Source of the DNA: Saussurea involucrata
Lineage: Eukaryota > Streptophyta > Magnoliopsida > Asterales > Asteraceae
Length of the DNA: 64,000 nt
Assembly (NCBI GenBank): GCA_033807775.1
Contig: CM066321.1
Location: forward strand, 39,656,850-39,720,849
Direction of reading: 5' to 3'
Shown piece by piece: positions 22,775-34,728 of this stretch. How positions within the stretch are numbered: the first letter of the stretch is position 1; each line of letters begins with the position of its first letter. The position numbers and the translations under genes were made by a program. The notes under the pieces were generated by a model. That model saw only the letters and a list, made by a program, of their open reading frames with translations, did not search any database and was not told the DNA's origin.

Positions 22775-23640
22775 CTGATGACACAAATGATAAAAGTTTG
22801 AGCTTTAAAGATAAAGGTAAGGCGATTCAGCCCGATTCTGTTCAAAAGAATCTTTTTCCGGTTTTTGATAACCATTTTGCGGATAACTCCTCGTACGACT
22901 CTGATGGCGAAACCCCACTTGATTCTGCACAAAGATTTTCTGAGTTTATAAATTCCACGGCTTGTCATGATGATGTTTTTTCTAAGATTGATTTTGCTCC
23001 AAAGCTTGCTAGTCACACTCAATTCTTAGAAAAAATGCCCGAACCGGTTAATTTTGAAAAGGGTGAATGTTCTAATTCTAAAACCGTTTCTGAGACAATT
23101 TCAAAACCTAAATCTAAACGTCAGTCAAAGAAACGTGCTAAAACCGGTAAGCTCTCTTCCAAACAACCAGTTTACTCAAGCTCCTCTGACAATAACTCTA
23201 ATGTACTTTCAGATAGAACGGGTCGGGGGAAAGACGTTCGGAAGGAATGGGTAGAGAAGAAGGCTAAATCACGACCTGAGAAGACCACGTCATTTACTCC
23301 TTTTTCGCTTATTAGGAAAAATAACAACAATCATGGTTTTGGTTTAAATAACTCTGTTGAACATGGTTTTAAATTTTCGGTTAAACTTATAATGTTCAGC
23401 AATTGATTGAATTTTCGCGTGATTGTGTTTGTTGTTCTTTATATGGAGTGAATGATTTGATTGTGTCTAAACATGCATCTGATTGGTTTGGTACATATCA
23501 TGTTTTTAATTCCAATGCTTCTCGTAAATCCTCTAAGAAAAGACCCAGATATAAACGGGTCTCAAACAAAGGTGCTGCACCTAACACCCAAGGACCCATT
23601 TACAGATGGGTACCTAAACAACCTTAACTTTGTTTTGCAG
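22775..23640 (+). pseudogene. Copia-2 gag extension (part 2) up to protease
   Basis: Continues in frame from 15173 across LARD-1: DDTNDKSLSFKDKGKAIQ, then a Ser/Lys-rich disordered stretch, ending in a stop at 23404-23406. A second frame (23403-23627) holds a Lys/Arg-rich piece with PNTQGPIYRWVPK, which normally comes just before the Copia protease. At least two frame breaks, near 23400 and 23628. Confidence 0.7.
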
Positions 23641-24245
23641 CCCGGTCATGTGTGGTTTTTAGATTCCGGATGCTCCAAACACATGACTGGTAAATGGGAG
23701 CTACTCACCAACTTCAAGGAGAAGTACTGTGGTGATGTAAGATTTGGCAATGACAACGTGGCCCCGATCATGGACTATGGCGACCTCGTTCAGGACAACC
23801 TAACCATCAAGCGTGTGTCCTACGTCGAAGGCCTTGGTCACAACCTCTTCAGCATCGACCGGTTTTATGACAAGAATCTTGAAGTTAGATTCAAGGCGAA
23901 GCGGTGCAGTATACGTGATGACGATGGAATGGAGATTCTCGCCGGTACTCGAAGGACGAACCTCTACACCATCAATCTTGCCGCTGTAAAGACTAATAAA
24001 GCCGTATGCCTTCTTTCCAAAGCCACCACTCAACAGAACTGGCTGTGGCATCGACGACTCTCACATTTGAACTTCAAGAACATCAACAAGCTGGTGCTGG
24101 GTAGACTTGTCAAGGGTATGCCAGAACTGAAGTTTGCGAAAGAACATCTCTGCTCCACCTGCGAGATGGGAAAGATGAAGAAGGTGTTACACAAGCCGAA
24201 GCCGGTTCCAAGCACGTCACGACCTCTAGAGCTGATCCACACTTA
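23641..24245 (+). pseudogene. pol: Copia-2 protease and pre-integrase domain
   Basis: The open frame contains VWFLDSGCSKHMTG, with the aspartic protease DSG at about 23660. The GAG-pre-integrase zinc-binding domain follows: WLWHRRLSHLNF and LCSTCEMGKMKK (an HHCC finger), about 24040-24180. The protein stops at ELIHT with TAA at 24244, exactly where the integrase core would begin. All of integrase, RT and RNase H are absent; accessory-ORF sequence follows. A deleted pol. Confidence 0.9.
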
Positions 24246-24384
24246 ACTGCACATACATGCACACACTCAACTCGGAATCGTCAAGATCCGAGTAGTAATT
24301 TGTTTCAGATAGTCATCGACTCTCGGTACTCCAAATCCGAGAATTCGAGCCCCGAGACACGCATTTTTTGCCATTACACGAGCG
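24246..24384 (+). other. Junction region with TCCGAG/CTCGGA repeats
   Basis: A short non-coding joint between deleted pol and the accessory ORF. It holds CTCGGA..TCCGAG inverted motifs twice (about 24271-24295 and 24320-24358), reminiscent of the leader word TCCGGATCC. Confidence 0.5.
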
Positions 24385-27300
24385 ATGCACACTCAACACC
24401 TATTGGACTTTTACAAGTTTATCATGGCACAACCAAATCCACAAGGCGATGCACCACTACTACCCGAAGGACCGAACCTACCTTTAGTCACAAACGACTT
24501 CCACCTGGACACGGAAAATCTCATTTGCCAATGTCCAGTTATTGTGGAAATTCTGAAGGGCCACACTCTAAATCGAGCACTGACGGCCACCGCTCAAGTT
24601 CCAGCTGTTTACGTGCATCAACTGTGGCGTTCACTCACACCCGTCGCACGCGGCCAACAATACATTCTCCAAGGACGTATTGGCGACTCCCAGGTGTCAA
24701 TTTGACGAGATATCTTTCACCAAATCCTTGGACTGCTAACCGCAATAGCCATTCCAGGACGTACAACCTACGACGCTCAGGTCTCTGATGCAGTTCTTTG
24801 CAGAGATCTGCGCGCCCTCGGATATGACGCAACACTCGCCCAACCATCGCACTTCTCCATGATACATCTTCAGCCTGTCTGGTACACCTTGTTCACAATA
24901 TTGAACAGGTGCCTATCAGCAATCAACAAAGGCATCGATCAGACGACCGTCAACTTGCTCGGCCTATTTCATGCTGTCGTCTACAGCCGACATGTCGACT
25001 ACGCAACCATTCTATGGACGGAGCTGATCGCGCAAGTTCAAAAGAAGCAAGGCAACCGACGCATCACATTCCTGCCGTTTCCAAGATTTCTACAGCTGAT
25101 TGTCGCCCACTTCATGGCGACAGACCTCAGCATTCCTCGACACGCCGACCATGAGGTAATGCTCTCTACCAGAATGACTAGGATTTAGAATAAGCAAGTT
25201 ATGCCAGACCTAGTACCCATGATAATCCCAAACGACTTGCTAGCTATCGCGGACCAATCGGCGCCGAGTGTGATAACTTATAGGAGAGAGTTTATCCTAG
25301 ACGCTCCGATGGTCCAACCAGATCCGGCAGGACCTTCCCAAGGAGCGCGATCCGAGCGACATGAGGGTCCACGTATGCGAGGCAGAGGGGTCCGACGAAC
25401 AGGGAGTGATGAGAGAAAATTTAGTGAGGGGAACAGGCGTGGGCGGGGCCAATAGGTCAACACGCGATGCTAGTTCGTCCAGACCCTCATCCACTCCACC
25501 ACGTACACCGATACCACCTAGAGACGACGATCCAGCTCTACACGACGTGGAAGTGGAAGGCGTAACCCGAGAACAAGTCGCTGAAGAGGCAGCCTCCTCT
25601 TCCAGCTCCGAGCCCGGCTCAGCCTCCGGAACAGCTTCCGGGTCCACCTCAGGCTCAGGGTCCGAATCCGAGTCTCAATCAGGCTCGGCTTCTGGTTCCC
25701 AATCTGGGTCAGAGGAATCCGGTAGTGAGGCTACAGAGTCGGATGATGACGATGATGATGATACACCCCAAACCGCAGCCATATCTGGAGAGACAAGGAG
25801 AGCGGAGGGTGATTTAGTCGAAAAAGAAAAAGAAAGTGAGGTTGTGCGTGAAAGGCAAAGCAAGAAAAAGATTGAGAGTGAGCGTGTGATGGAGCAATCT
25901 TCACAGGTTGCTCCCAACCAGCCTCCACCAAGCCATGCAGCCACATCTGCTACCTAGTTGCATCCGTTGCGTCAGGGTATTGAAGAAGACGTCGTGGGCC
26001 AAGCGACGCAACTGCACACCCCACCTAGCCACTCCGTTTCCTCTCAAAAGGAAACGGTTTCAACTTCACACGGGGATTCAGCACAACTGCCACCAGTCTC
26101 TCACTTGGAGAGTTCCGGTGTTGAAATAAGAGAACACCAGCCCCGGTTCTCGACTTCCTTCGAGGCACATATGAGTCTAGATCCATTTGCTGAACTTATC
26201 TCTTTGGCTAGGACACCGGTCATCACTACTGCTAACGTCTAGAGTCTTCGTGCCTCGACCGGAATGCCCAGAGTAAGTCTACTTTTCGGTAGCTTGCAAG
26301 GATAGGGCAGAAGACCTGTCACGGCTACCATTATGCCAACTGTGAGCGCATGCGGTACTGTGGTGCAATCCACCATAGCTACTACAACTGAGAGGCTAAG
26401 TGCTTCAGGAGTTACTCACCCGGAGTTCGTCTCCTAGGATCAACTGGACGGCGCCTTAAAGGCAGTCCAAACTGAGATCTTGAAGAAGCTGTCCGATGAC
26501 ATGGCCTTTATCAGAAGGGCCGTCGCGGGTAAAGGCGTGGCTATAGATGTTCCTCCTATGCAACCATAGATCCGAATGCCTTCGCCAAACCCGGACATCC
26601 AGCATATGAGCGTCAAGGCTCTCAAAGCCGCCTTACTGGATAAACTACTTTCACAGTCCAACATCGACACCTCATCGGAAGCAGATTTGGTGAGTCTACT
26701 ACGCTCACAAACCCAACCACCCCCAATCACTCCAACTGATCCGCAAGCCCAAACCAACGCCAGGCTTGATACACTTACATCGACCTTAACCGAAGTCAAG
26801 AAGACCCTCGATACTCTATCTGAGAGGGTTGCTAGCTTAGAAGACACATGTAAGGGTCAGGTACATGGCTCAAAGAAACGACATGATGATCAGGAGGATC
26901 CTGATCAACATGAGGGGGAAAAATGACTCAGACTGACCGAGCTGTCAACTTCAACGACAGAAACTACAACCGTCACTCCAACTGAACCTGAATCACAACA
27001 ACAGCCTACAGACTCAGAAATGGTTCAAGATATGGATCTGTCTACACCGGTCAGAGACACAATGCCCGAGTCAGCAGACCCAACGGTTGAAAAGCCCGAG
27101 GGTCAATCAGACGAAATCTTATTGCTGACGGTTCCGGAACGGCCAGTCCTAGAATTGATTGATGAAGACTCAGCTGGCGATCCAGAACAAGAAAGAGAAT
27201 GGAGAGAAAGCCGTGATTGCTATTCAGTCAGAGACATATGCGCTATGGAACTTTTCTGATGAAGATGAGCTTATGAATGATGACGACTACGATCAGTTCC

Positions 27301-27599
27301 TCCTTCAGAGCGAACAGGTATTGACTACTCAGCTTGTTATACACGATACTACAGGTACTTCAGAGCTTCCAACTCCAGTCCCGAAAACGGCTCCACTTCA
27401 GCCTGCTCAACCAGCTCATTGGGAAAGAGTCCGAATCCTGGTTCCATATATGGAGGAGTCACAGAAGAAGATTTTCGCTCACTGAATCAGGCCTCTCGAC
27501 CCGGTAATGTGTCATGGGGTCTCGTTCTTGAAAGATCCAGTCCGAGATCAGTATTTAGAGGTAATGAAGCGATGCAGATAGGTCCACCAAGTCCGAACG
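24385..27599 (+). pseudogene. Copia-2 accessory ORF, N-terminal and middle part
   Basis: A long accessory reading frame, broken by several stops and shifts (segments 24385-24705, 24859-25188, 25361-25957, 25958-26242, 26576-26926, 27020-27259, 27159-27485). The start (ILKGHTLNRALTATAQVPAV, then VHQLWRSL) and the block at 24859 (WYTLFTILNRCLSAINKGID, PFPRFLQLIVAHFM) resemble the post-RNase H accessory protein I know from Asteraceae Copia elements. The middle is Ser/Glu/Asp-rich and disordered, with a Leu-rich coiled stretch at 26576-26926. Athila-1 interrupts it at 27599; the end is at 39903-40583. The biochemical function is unknown. No signal peptide or clear membrane span seen. Confidence 0.65.
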
Positions 27600-29187
27600 T
27601 GATAACTCTATTTTTAGAGTTATTATTTCCATTTATTTTCCACTTTATTTTGTCAATTTTAGCCATTTCACTTCTAAAAACCCCCATTCTTGGTATGATT
27701 TACGAAAACGAGCAAAAGGAGTGAACCATGGTCTTTAATAAATTATTTGGGGAAGTTTTGGGTGTTTTCTCGATTTTTCATCCGCAGTGACGTATACAGT
27801 GCCCACTCCGGTTCCCCACTCTTCGAGCTGATCAAAAAGAAATCAAAAAGAAACTTTTAGTTGGGATCTAATTTTCTGGAGGAGGAAGGTTCATATGGCA
27901 GAGAAATGGCTGGAGAAGTACAAGGTAGTTCTCATTGAAGATAGCATCAAGTACACCTCTTTGTACTTGGAGATTGACTTGGAGAAGGGACCATTGGATA
28001 AAAGAATTGCACAAGGAGCTGAATTCTGCCACAACTCAGCAGTCTTTACCCATTGGAAGACCCACCTCTTTTGTGTAATACCCAACTCCTTCTCCTAGTA
28101 TATAAAGGAGCACTTGGGTGCCATTAAATGCATGCTTGGTTTTCATCCTTGAATACTTTTAGTCTCAAATTCTCTCAACTATCACATTAGCTTTAGTCTT
28201 TTATTTACTGCAGTAACTAGCTTTAATTTTCAGTAATTTACTTTCTTAGTTTAAATTGTAGTTCGTATTACACAGTGCAGGGACGACTTCTCGTTCCCCA
28301 CTGTGAGCAGTTAATTCAAATCACTTTCAGTTTTATTATGTGCAAATCTTCATCTTTTGTTTTCTTTACTTCGGAAATGTTAGGCTAAACATCCTTTGGG
28401 ATGTAGGAAGGAGAAGTACCTGGATTTTATCAAAAATGCTTGAGTAATCTTTATACTTAGAATATTTGTTGTTTTGGTCTTTCATTCTCAATATTTACCC
28501 AAGGATGCGAACAAGCTGATCACTTGCAAGGATCTAAAGTCTAGTTCTTAACTTAGAAATAAGTAGAGCGCAGTGACACGAGCTTGAATGATGCTAGGGG
28601 ATTCGAAAGAATTCTTTTGACACTTACGAAAGTGAGGTCGGCACAGTGAGTTAATCTCTGCCCACTGGAGTAGTAGGCAAGCTAATTTGTGTATTAAAAA
28701 CACTTAGAGTATTTGTCTCTACACATTCCATCGAGGCCTGAAAAGGTCCATTTAGAGATTACCATTGACAAAACAACAAGTACTAAGAGTATGGGATTTT
28801 TATCTAACGGTGTGAGTATTTTGTAACCGGGCTTTTCTAGCGAAAATGTCCACCACGAATACGAGGATCACTCTAAGGACCGAGTATTTGAGATAAAATT
28901 TAGGGAAAATCCAACCTACATTCCTCCTTTTTAGCATTTAGTAAATCGTTTCAAGTAGCTATTTTACCAAACCAAACCAAAGTATTATTTTCCTCTCTAG
29001 TTGAAACTTGTAAAAGGAGCTCATGAGAACCGTATTGTCTTGATTGTCCAGTCTCTGTGGATTCGATTCTGGTATTTTACCAACTATTACTTGCTGTGAC
29101 GATCATAGTGGACAGTGTACACTTGCACTTCCCACTGTGGACAGTTTGCAACCCACTGCGATTAAAACACACATTTCGCACGTAACA
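27600..29187 (+). repeat. Athila-1 5' LTR
   Basis: An LTR of 1588 bp, TGATAACTCT to CGCACGTAACA, with no difference noticed against 38310-39897. TATATAAA lies at 28099-28106. TSD GAACG at 27595-27599 and 39898-39902. The words CCCACTGTG/CACAGTG occur near 27799, 28275-28311, 28640-28665 and 29109-29160. Confidence 0.96.
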
Positions 29188-29192
29188 AGTTT

Positions 29193-29210
29193 TTGGCGCC
29201 GCTGCCGGGG
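29193..29210 (+). promoter_or_regulatory. Athila-1 primer binding site
   Basis: TTGGCGCCGCTGCCGGGG lies a few bases after the LTR. This is the usual Athila/Tat type of primer site, complementary to a tRNA other than initiator Met (tRNA-Asp in my recollection). Confidence 0.8.
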
Positions 29211-29289
29211 ACTGGCGTGATTTTAAATCTCAAGACATTAGTTTTTGTTCGAGCCCGAGTAACTAGTTTTTCTAAGCTGTTCGTATTGT

Positions 29290-32200
29290 ATGCCACGGCG
29301 ACAACTCGAACATTTGGTTCCAATAGATCTCGAAATAGAAAAAACGTTGCGAAAAACACGAAGAAGCAAGAAAACAAATCGACAACCTCCTGTGATCCCC
29401 ACTGTGAACATGGCTGCAGTACCGCCACCTATAGTGGAGACCACAATCACGATTGCCGATAACAAAGATCGAAAAATACGGGACTATGCTACTTCCGGAG
29501 TTGGTGATTTAAGCTCCGGAATTTTGAGACCCAATATTGTTGCAACGCATTTTGAACTCAAACCGGTGATGTTTCAAATGATCCAAGCCATGGGTCAATT
29601 TGGAGGATCGCCATCTGAGGATCCGCACTCGCACTTAAAATCTTTTTTAGAAATAACCGATTCCTTTCAATTGCAAGGTGTTAGTGATGAGGCATTAAGA
29701 CTAAGGCTTTTCCCTTTTTCATTAAGGGACAAAGCAAAATCTTGGCTGAACGCACATGCACCTCACTCGATAACCACTTGGCAAGAACTTGCCGATAGAT
29801 TTTTGCAAAAATACTTTCCTCCAACAAGGAATGTTAGATTTCGAAATGATATAATTTTATTTAGACAAGAGGAAGATGAGGCTGTTTCGGATGCATGGGA
29901 ACGATTTAAAGATTTACTTCGAAAGTGCCCACATCATGGCATCCCACATTGCATCCAATTGGAGACCTTTTACAATGGTCTTTCCAATGCAGCCAAAATC
30001 ATCTTAGATGCAACAGCCGGTGGAACATTTACAAGTATGACTTACAACGAAGGATATCAAATCTTAGAAAAAGTGTCCAACAACAATACCGAATGGTCAA
30101 ATCCGAGAGCACCCATGTCTAAGACCAACACCATAGATTCCGAAGCACTCAAAACCATGAATGCACAATTAGTGGCCTTGACAAAAATCGTTTTAAATCA
30201 AAATCGAGGCCAAGTCAATTCCGCAACTCATCTCGCTGATAACTGCTCCCTTTGTGGAGAGGAGCATGTTTTCGACTATTGTCCAGCAAACCCCGAATCT
30301 GTTAATGTCATAGGGACCAACCAAAGGAACAACCCTTATTCGCAGACTTATAATCCAGGTTGGAGAAATCATCCGAATTTCTCTTGGTCCGGTAATCAAG
30401 GACTCCAACCCCAAGGACCGAGTCACATCCAGCAACGACCATACAATCCCCCGGGATTTCAGCAACATCACAGTGGGCAATCCCCACATCACAGTGGGCA
30501 GTCCCCACAACCATACCAACCACGATCCAACCAACCAGCTGAGGCTCAACAATCGATCGAGTCGATTCTCAAAGGTTTTATGAATCAAACCCAAGCAGCC
30601 ATTAGGAATATAGAGACCCAAGTAGGACAGCTAGCCGTTGAAGTTAAGAATAGACCACCAGGAACGTTACCGAGTGATACCGAGCAAGCTAGAGTGATAG
30701 GAAAAGGACCAGAACATGTCAAGTCCATAACTTTAAGGAGTGGAAAGGATCTGAAAAATATCATTTTTGAATCTGATGATTCGCCTCAAAAACCCACTGT
30801 GAGCACCTCAGTGGGCACTCCTCAAGTCACTGTGATCCCCACAGTGGGGACCGACATCCCTGACCTTCCCACTTTTGGACCTGTCCCAAAGACTACTGTT
30901 CCAAAGCCAATACCACAGCAAACTCAGATTGACCCACGAAACATTCCATTTCCTCAAAGAATGAAGCCTAAAAATGTCGATGTTCAGTTTAAAAAATTCT
31001 TAGACATTTTTAAGCAACTTCACATTAACATACCCTTGGTAGAAGCTCTCGAGCAGATGCCAAGCTATGTTAAATTCTTAAAAGATATTTTGAACAAAAA
31101 GAGGAAGTTGGGTGAATTTGAAACTGTGGCTTTGACCGAAGAATGTAGTGCCCTCCTAACAAGCAAGATTCCACCTAAGTTGAAAGACCCGGGTAGTTTC
31201 ACCATTCCATGCATTATAGGAGGACAAGAAGTAGGCCAAGCACTCTGTGATTTAGGAGCTAGTGTCAACTTGATGCCTTTGTCCATTTTTAACAAGTTAG
31301 GGATTGGAGAGGCTAGACCCACAACCGTGACATTACAACTAGCCGACCGATCCATTGCCTACCCCAAGGGAAAAATAGAAGACGTTTTGGTCCAAGTGGA
31401 TAAATTTATCTTCCCCGCCGATTTTCTTGTTTTAGATTATGAGGCCGATAAAGAAATCCCAATCATCTTAGGACGTCCGTTTCTTGCAACCGGACGTACT
31501 TTGATCGATGTGCACAAAGGAGAACTCACGATGCGAGTTAATGACCAAGAGGTAACTTTTAATGTTTTCAAATCTCTCAAATATATAGACACCGAAGATT
31601 GTTTTGCCTTAAGTTCGATTTATGAAACCCACAATTTAGGCAATTTGCCCACAGTGGGGAGTACAGTTCCCACAGTGGGGATTGACAGTGAGCACTCTGA
31701 ATCAGAGAGTAATGACACTTTTAAGGATGAGTGTAATAAAATGGTTGCGGCTTTTGAACCTCTGGACTTCAAGGATAGAGATGTTCAATCCCCTTCAATA
31801 GAACAACCTCCCGAGTTAGAGCTTAAACCATTGCCTTCCCATTTAAAGTATGCTTATCTCGCTAAGGATAATAAACTTCCCGTCATTATCTCTTCCAAAC
31901 TTAGTGAGAAACAAGAACAACTTCTGATTGATTTGTTGATAAAGCATAAGGGAGCAATTGGTTGGACCATAGCGGACATTCGAGGGATTAGCCCCTCTTT
32001 ATGTCAACATAAGATTAACTTGGAGAATGACCACCCGGGGAAAGTCCAACCCCAAAGAAGGTTGAACCCCATCATGAAGGAGGTAGTTAAGAAAGAAGTC
32101 TTGAAATGGTTAGATGCCGGTATTATCTATCCCATTGCCAGTAGTAGTTGGGTGAGCCCCGTTCAATGTGTCCCTAAAAAGGGAGGAACAACAGTGGTCA

Positions 32201-34728
32201 GAAATGAAAAGAACGAACTCATTCCAACTAGGACTGTTACGGGATGGAGAATATGCATGGATTATAGGCAACTGAATCTAACAACAAAGAAAGACCATTT
32301 CCCGTTACCTTTTATTGATCAAATGCTTGATAGATTAGCGGGAAAGGAATTTTATTGTTTTCTAGATGGATACTCCGGATATAACCAAATCCACATCGCA
32401 CCCGAAGACCAAGAAAAGACCACCTTTACTTGTCCATATGGTACTTTTGCATTCCGGAGAATGCCTTTTGGTTTATGTAATGCTCCCGCTACTTTTCAAC
32501 GCTGTATGATGGCCATTTTTACTGATATGATAGAAGATACCATAGAAGTTTTTATGGACGATTTTTCTGTGATCGGCACATCATTTGATAACTGTTTGAG
32601 GAATCTAGAAAAAAGTTTGGTGAGATGTGAAACCCACGACCTTATTCTAAATTGGGAAAAATGTCATTTCATGGTCGAAGAGGGCATCGTTTTGGGTCAT
32701 CTTGTGTCGAAAAAGGGTTTGGAAGTTGATGAAGCAAAACTAGAAGTAATCTCCCAACTTCCCGAGCCCACAACGGTAAAAGGCATTCGCAGTTTTTTAG
32801 GTCACGCAGGTTTCTATAGGAGGTTCATAAAAGATTTTTCCAAAATAACTAAACCCCTATGTAACCTGCTGCAACATGAAAGAGAGTTTGTTTTTACCAA
32901 AGAATGTAGAAACGCATTTGAAATAATCAAAAATGCCTTAGTTACTGCACCCATAGTGACCACTCCTGACTGGTCACTCCCATTTGAAGTCATGTGTGAC
33001 GCCAGCGATTGGGCTATAGGTGCAGTACTAGGCCAACGAAAAGATAAGATTTTTCATCCAATATACTATGCAAGCAAGACTTTGATCGAGGCTCAAATCA
33101 ACTACACTGTAACCGAAAAAGAACTACTTGCAGTAGTTTTTGCTTTTGATCGTTTCAGGTCTTACTTAATTGGAGCAAAGGTCATAGTACACACCGATCA
33201 CGCAGCCATCAAATATTTGATCAACAAGGCTGACTCTAAACCGAGGTTGATCAGATGGGTGCTGTTGCTGCAGGAATTTGACCTCCAGATCGTCGACAGA
33301 AAAGGAACAAGCAATCAGGTTGCTGATCATCTGTCCAGGCTCGAGAAGACAGTGGGCACTGTTGACCCCACTCCTGACCCCACTCCGGTAAAAGAAACTT
33401 TTCCCGATGAACAATTATTATCTGCGCAACATCATAATGAAACTCCTTGGTATGCTGATATTGCAAACTTTTTAGCAAGTGGATTTAAGCCCCACGGGAT
33501 GAGTGGACAACCATTCAAGAAATTTTTACACGACACACGACAATACGTTTGGGACGATCCCTTCTTGTACAAGATAGGGGCGGACCAAATATTAAGGCGT
33601 TGTGTCCATGGGAGTGAACAACATCAAATACTCCATGGTTGTCACACATCCCACTACGGTGGCCACTTCGGTGGAAACCGTACCGCAGCAAAAATTTTGC
33701 AAAGTGGATTCTTTTGGCCCACTGTTTTTAAAGACTCATTTGAATTCGTGAAAAATTGTGAGCAATGTCAACGTACGGGGAATATATCGCAAAGAAATGA
33801 AATGCCTCTTAACAACATTCTAGAGGTCGAACTTTTTGATGTATGGGGGATAGATTTTATGGGACCTTTTCCAAATTCCAACAATAACTTTTACATCTTG
33901 GTTGCGGTAGATTATGTTTCAAAATGGGTAGAAGCCATTGCTTGTCAATCCAATGATGCTAACACTGTGGTGAAGTTCTTACACAAAAATATATTCACTC
34001 GCTTCGGAACACCACGAGCATTAATTAGTGACGAAGGCACCCATTTTGTAAACAAAGTCATGGCCTCGGTTCTTGCTAAATATGATATTCATCATAGAGT
34101 GGCCACCGCATACCACCCACAAACCAATGGGTTGGCCGAGCTTTCAAATCGTGAGATCAAGGGAATTTTGGAAAAAGTTGTTAAGCCACACCGTAAAGAT
34201 TGGTCAATCAAACTCGATGATGCTCTTTGGGCCTATCGAACAGCCTATAAAACTCCTCTGGGAATGTCTCCATTCAAATTAGTTTTTGGCAAAGCTTGCC
34301 ATTTACCGATTGAATTAGAGCACAAGGCGTTCTGGGCCCTTAAAGAGCTTAACATGAGTGAGGATGCCGCGGGAATCAAAAGGAGTCTGCAAATACATGA
34401 GCTAGAGGAGTTGCGATATCACTCCTATGAGAATGCAAAGTTGTACAAGGAAAAGACCAAGATGTGGCACGATCGTCGAATCAACCATAGGGAGTTCATG
34501 GAAGGACAACAGGTACTATTGTTCAATTCTCGTCTCAAACTCTTTCCAGGTAAACTTAAATCAAGATGGACGGGACCATACACCATTGTCAAGGTGAGTC
34601 CTTTCGGAACAGTGGAGTTGAAATCCCCACAATCGGGTCAAACCTTTAAAGTCAATGGGCAAAGGGTAAAGCATTTTTTGCATGAAAGTGCCCACATCCC
34701 TGCCCACTCTCCGCCTCGCTATGGTTAG
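29290..34728 (+). CDS. gag-pol: Athila-1 Gag-Pol polyprotein, intact
   Basis: One uninterrupted 1812-residue frame from the ATG at 29290. Order: gag capsid domain (about 85-260, LRLFPFSLRDKAKSWL), a CCHC-like knuckle CSLCGEEHVFDYC (319-331), a linker with repeated PTVGT/TVGS words, aspartic protease (DLGAS about 654), reverse transcriptase (FMDD about 1088-1091), RNase H (CDASDWAIGAVLG about 1237), an HHCC zinc finger (from about 1452) and an integrase core with Asp 1522, Asp 1581 and Glu 1617 (spacing D-58-D-35-E). This order and similarity place it in Ty3/gypsy, Athila lineage. With matching LTRs, a perfect TSD and a second ORF, this element looks complete and recent. It copies element RNA and integrates the cDNA. 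Confidence 0.96.
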   Translation: MPRRQLEHLVPIDLEIEKTLRKTRRSKKTNRQPPVIPTVNMAAVPPPIVETTITIADNKDRKIRDYATSGVGDLSSGILRPNIVATHFELKPVMFQMIQAMGQFGGSPSEDPHSHLKSFLEITDSFQLQGVSDEALRLRLFPFSLRDKAKSWLNAHAPHSITTWQELADRFLQKYFPPTRNVRFRNDIILFRQEEDEAVSDAWERFKDLLRKCPHHGIPHCIQLETFYNGLSNAAKIILDATAGGTFTSMTYNEGYQILEKVSNNNTEWSNPRAPMSKTNTIDSEALKTMNAQLVALTKIVLNQNRGQVNSATHLADNCSLCGEEHVFDYCPANPESVNVIGTNQRNNPYSQTYNPGWRNHPNFSWSGNQGLQPQGPSHIQQRPYNPPGFQQHHSGQSPHHSGQSPQPYQPRSNQPAEAQQSIESILKGFMNQTQAAIRNIETQVGQLAVEVKNRPPGTLPSDTEQARVIGKGPEHVKSITLRSGKDLKNIIFESDDSPQKPTVSTSVGTPQVTVIPTVGTDIPDLPTFGPVPKTTVPKPIPQQTQIDPRNIPFPQRMKPKNVDVQFKKFLDIFKQLHINIPLVEALEQMPSYVKFLKDILNKKRKLGEFETVALTEECSALLTSKIPPKLKDPGSFTIPCIIGGQEVGQALCDLGASVNLMPLSIFNKLGIGEARPTTVTLQLADRSIAYPKGKIEDVLVQVDKFIFPADFLVLDYEADKEIPIILGRPFLATGRTLIDVHKGELTMRVNDQEVTFNVFKSLKYIDTEDCFALSSIYETHNLGNLPTVGSTVPTVGIDSEHSESESNDTFKDECNKMVAAFEPLDFKDRDVQSPSIEQPPELELKPLPSHLKYAYLAKDNKLPVIISSKLSEKQEQLLIDLLIKHKGAIGWTIADIRGISPSLCQHKINLENDHPGKVQPQRRLNPIMKEVVKKEVLKWLDAGIIYPIASSSWVSPVQCVPKKGGTTVVRNEKNELIPTRTVTGWRICMDYRQLNLTTKKDHFPLPFIDQMLDRLAGKEFYCFLDGYSGYNQIHIAPEDQEKTTFTCPYGTFAFRRMPFGLCNAPATFQRCMMAIFTDMIEDTIEVFMDDFSVIGTSFDNCLRNLEKSLVRCETHDLILNWEKCHFMVEEGIVLGHLVSKKGLEVDEAKLEVISQLPEPTTVKGIRSFLGHAGFYRRFIKDFSKITKPLCNLLQHEREFVFTKECRNAFEIIKNALVTAPIVTTPDWSLPFEVMCDASDWAIGAVLGQRKDKIFHPIYYASKTLIEAQINYTVTEKELLAVVFAFDRFRSYLIGAKVIVHTDHAAIKYLINKADSKPRLIRWVLLLQEFDLQIVDRKGTSNQVADHLSRLEKTVGTVDPTPDPTPVKETFPDEQLLSAQHHNETPWYADIANFLASGFKPHGMSGQPFKKFLHDTRQYVWDDPFLYKIGADQILRRCVHGSEQHQILHGCHTSHYGGHFGGNRTAAKILQSGFFWPTVFKDSFEFVKNCEQCQRTGNISQRNEMPLNNILEVELFDVWGIDFMGPFPNSNNNFYILVAVDYVSKWVEAIACQSNDANTVVKFLHKNIFTRFGTPRALISDEGTHFVNKVMASVLAKYDIHHRVATAYHPQTNGLAELSNREIKGILEKVVKPHRKDWSIKLDDALWAYRTAYKTPLGMSPFKLVFGKACHLPIELEHKAFWALKELNMSEDAAGIKRSLQIHELEELRYHSYENAKLYKEKTKMWHDRRINHREFMEGQQVLLFNSRLKLFPGKLKSRWTGPYTIVKVSPFGTVELKSPQSGQTFKVNGQRVKHFLHESAHIPAHSPPRYG

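Noticed and set aside
25675..25944. Serine-rich minus-strand ORFs
   Set aside because: Antisense shadow of the Ser/Glu/Asp-rich middle of the accessory ORF.
27895..28098. 67-codon ORF repeated at 38605-38808
   Set aside because: It lies in the Athila-1 LTR upstream of and across the TATA box; no recognisable domain. Identity reflects LTR identity.
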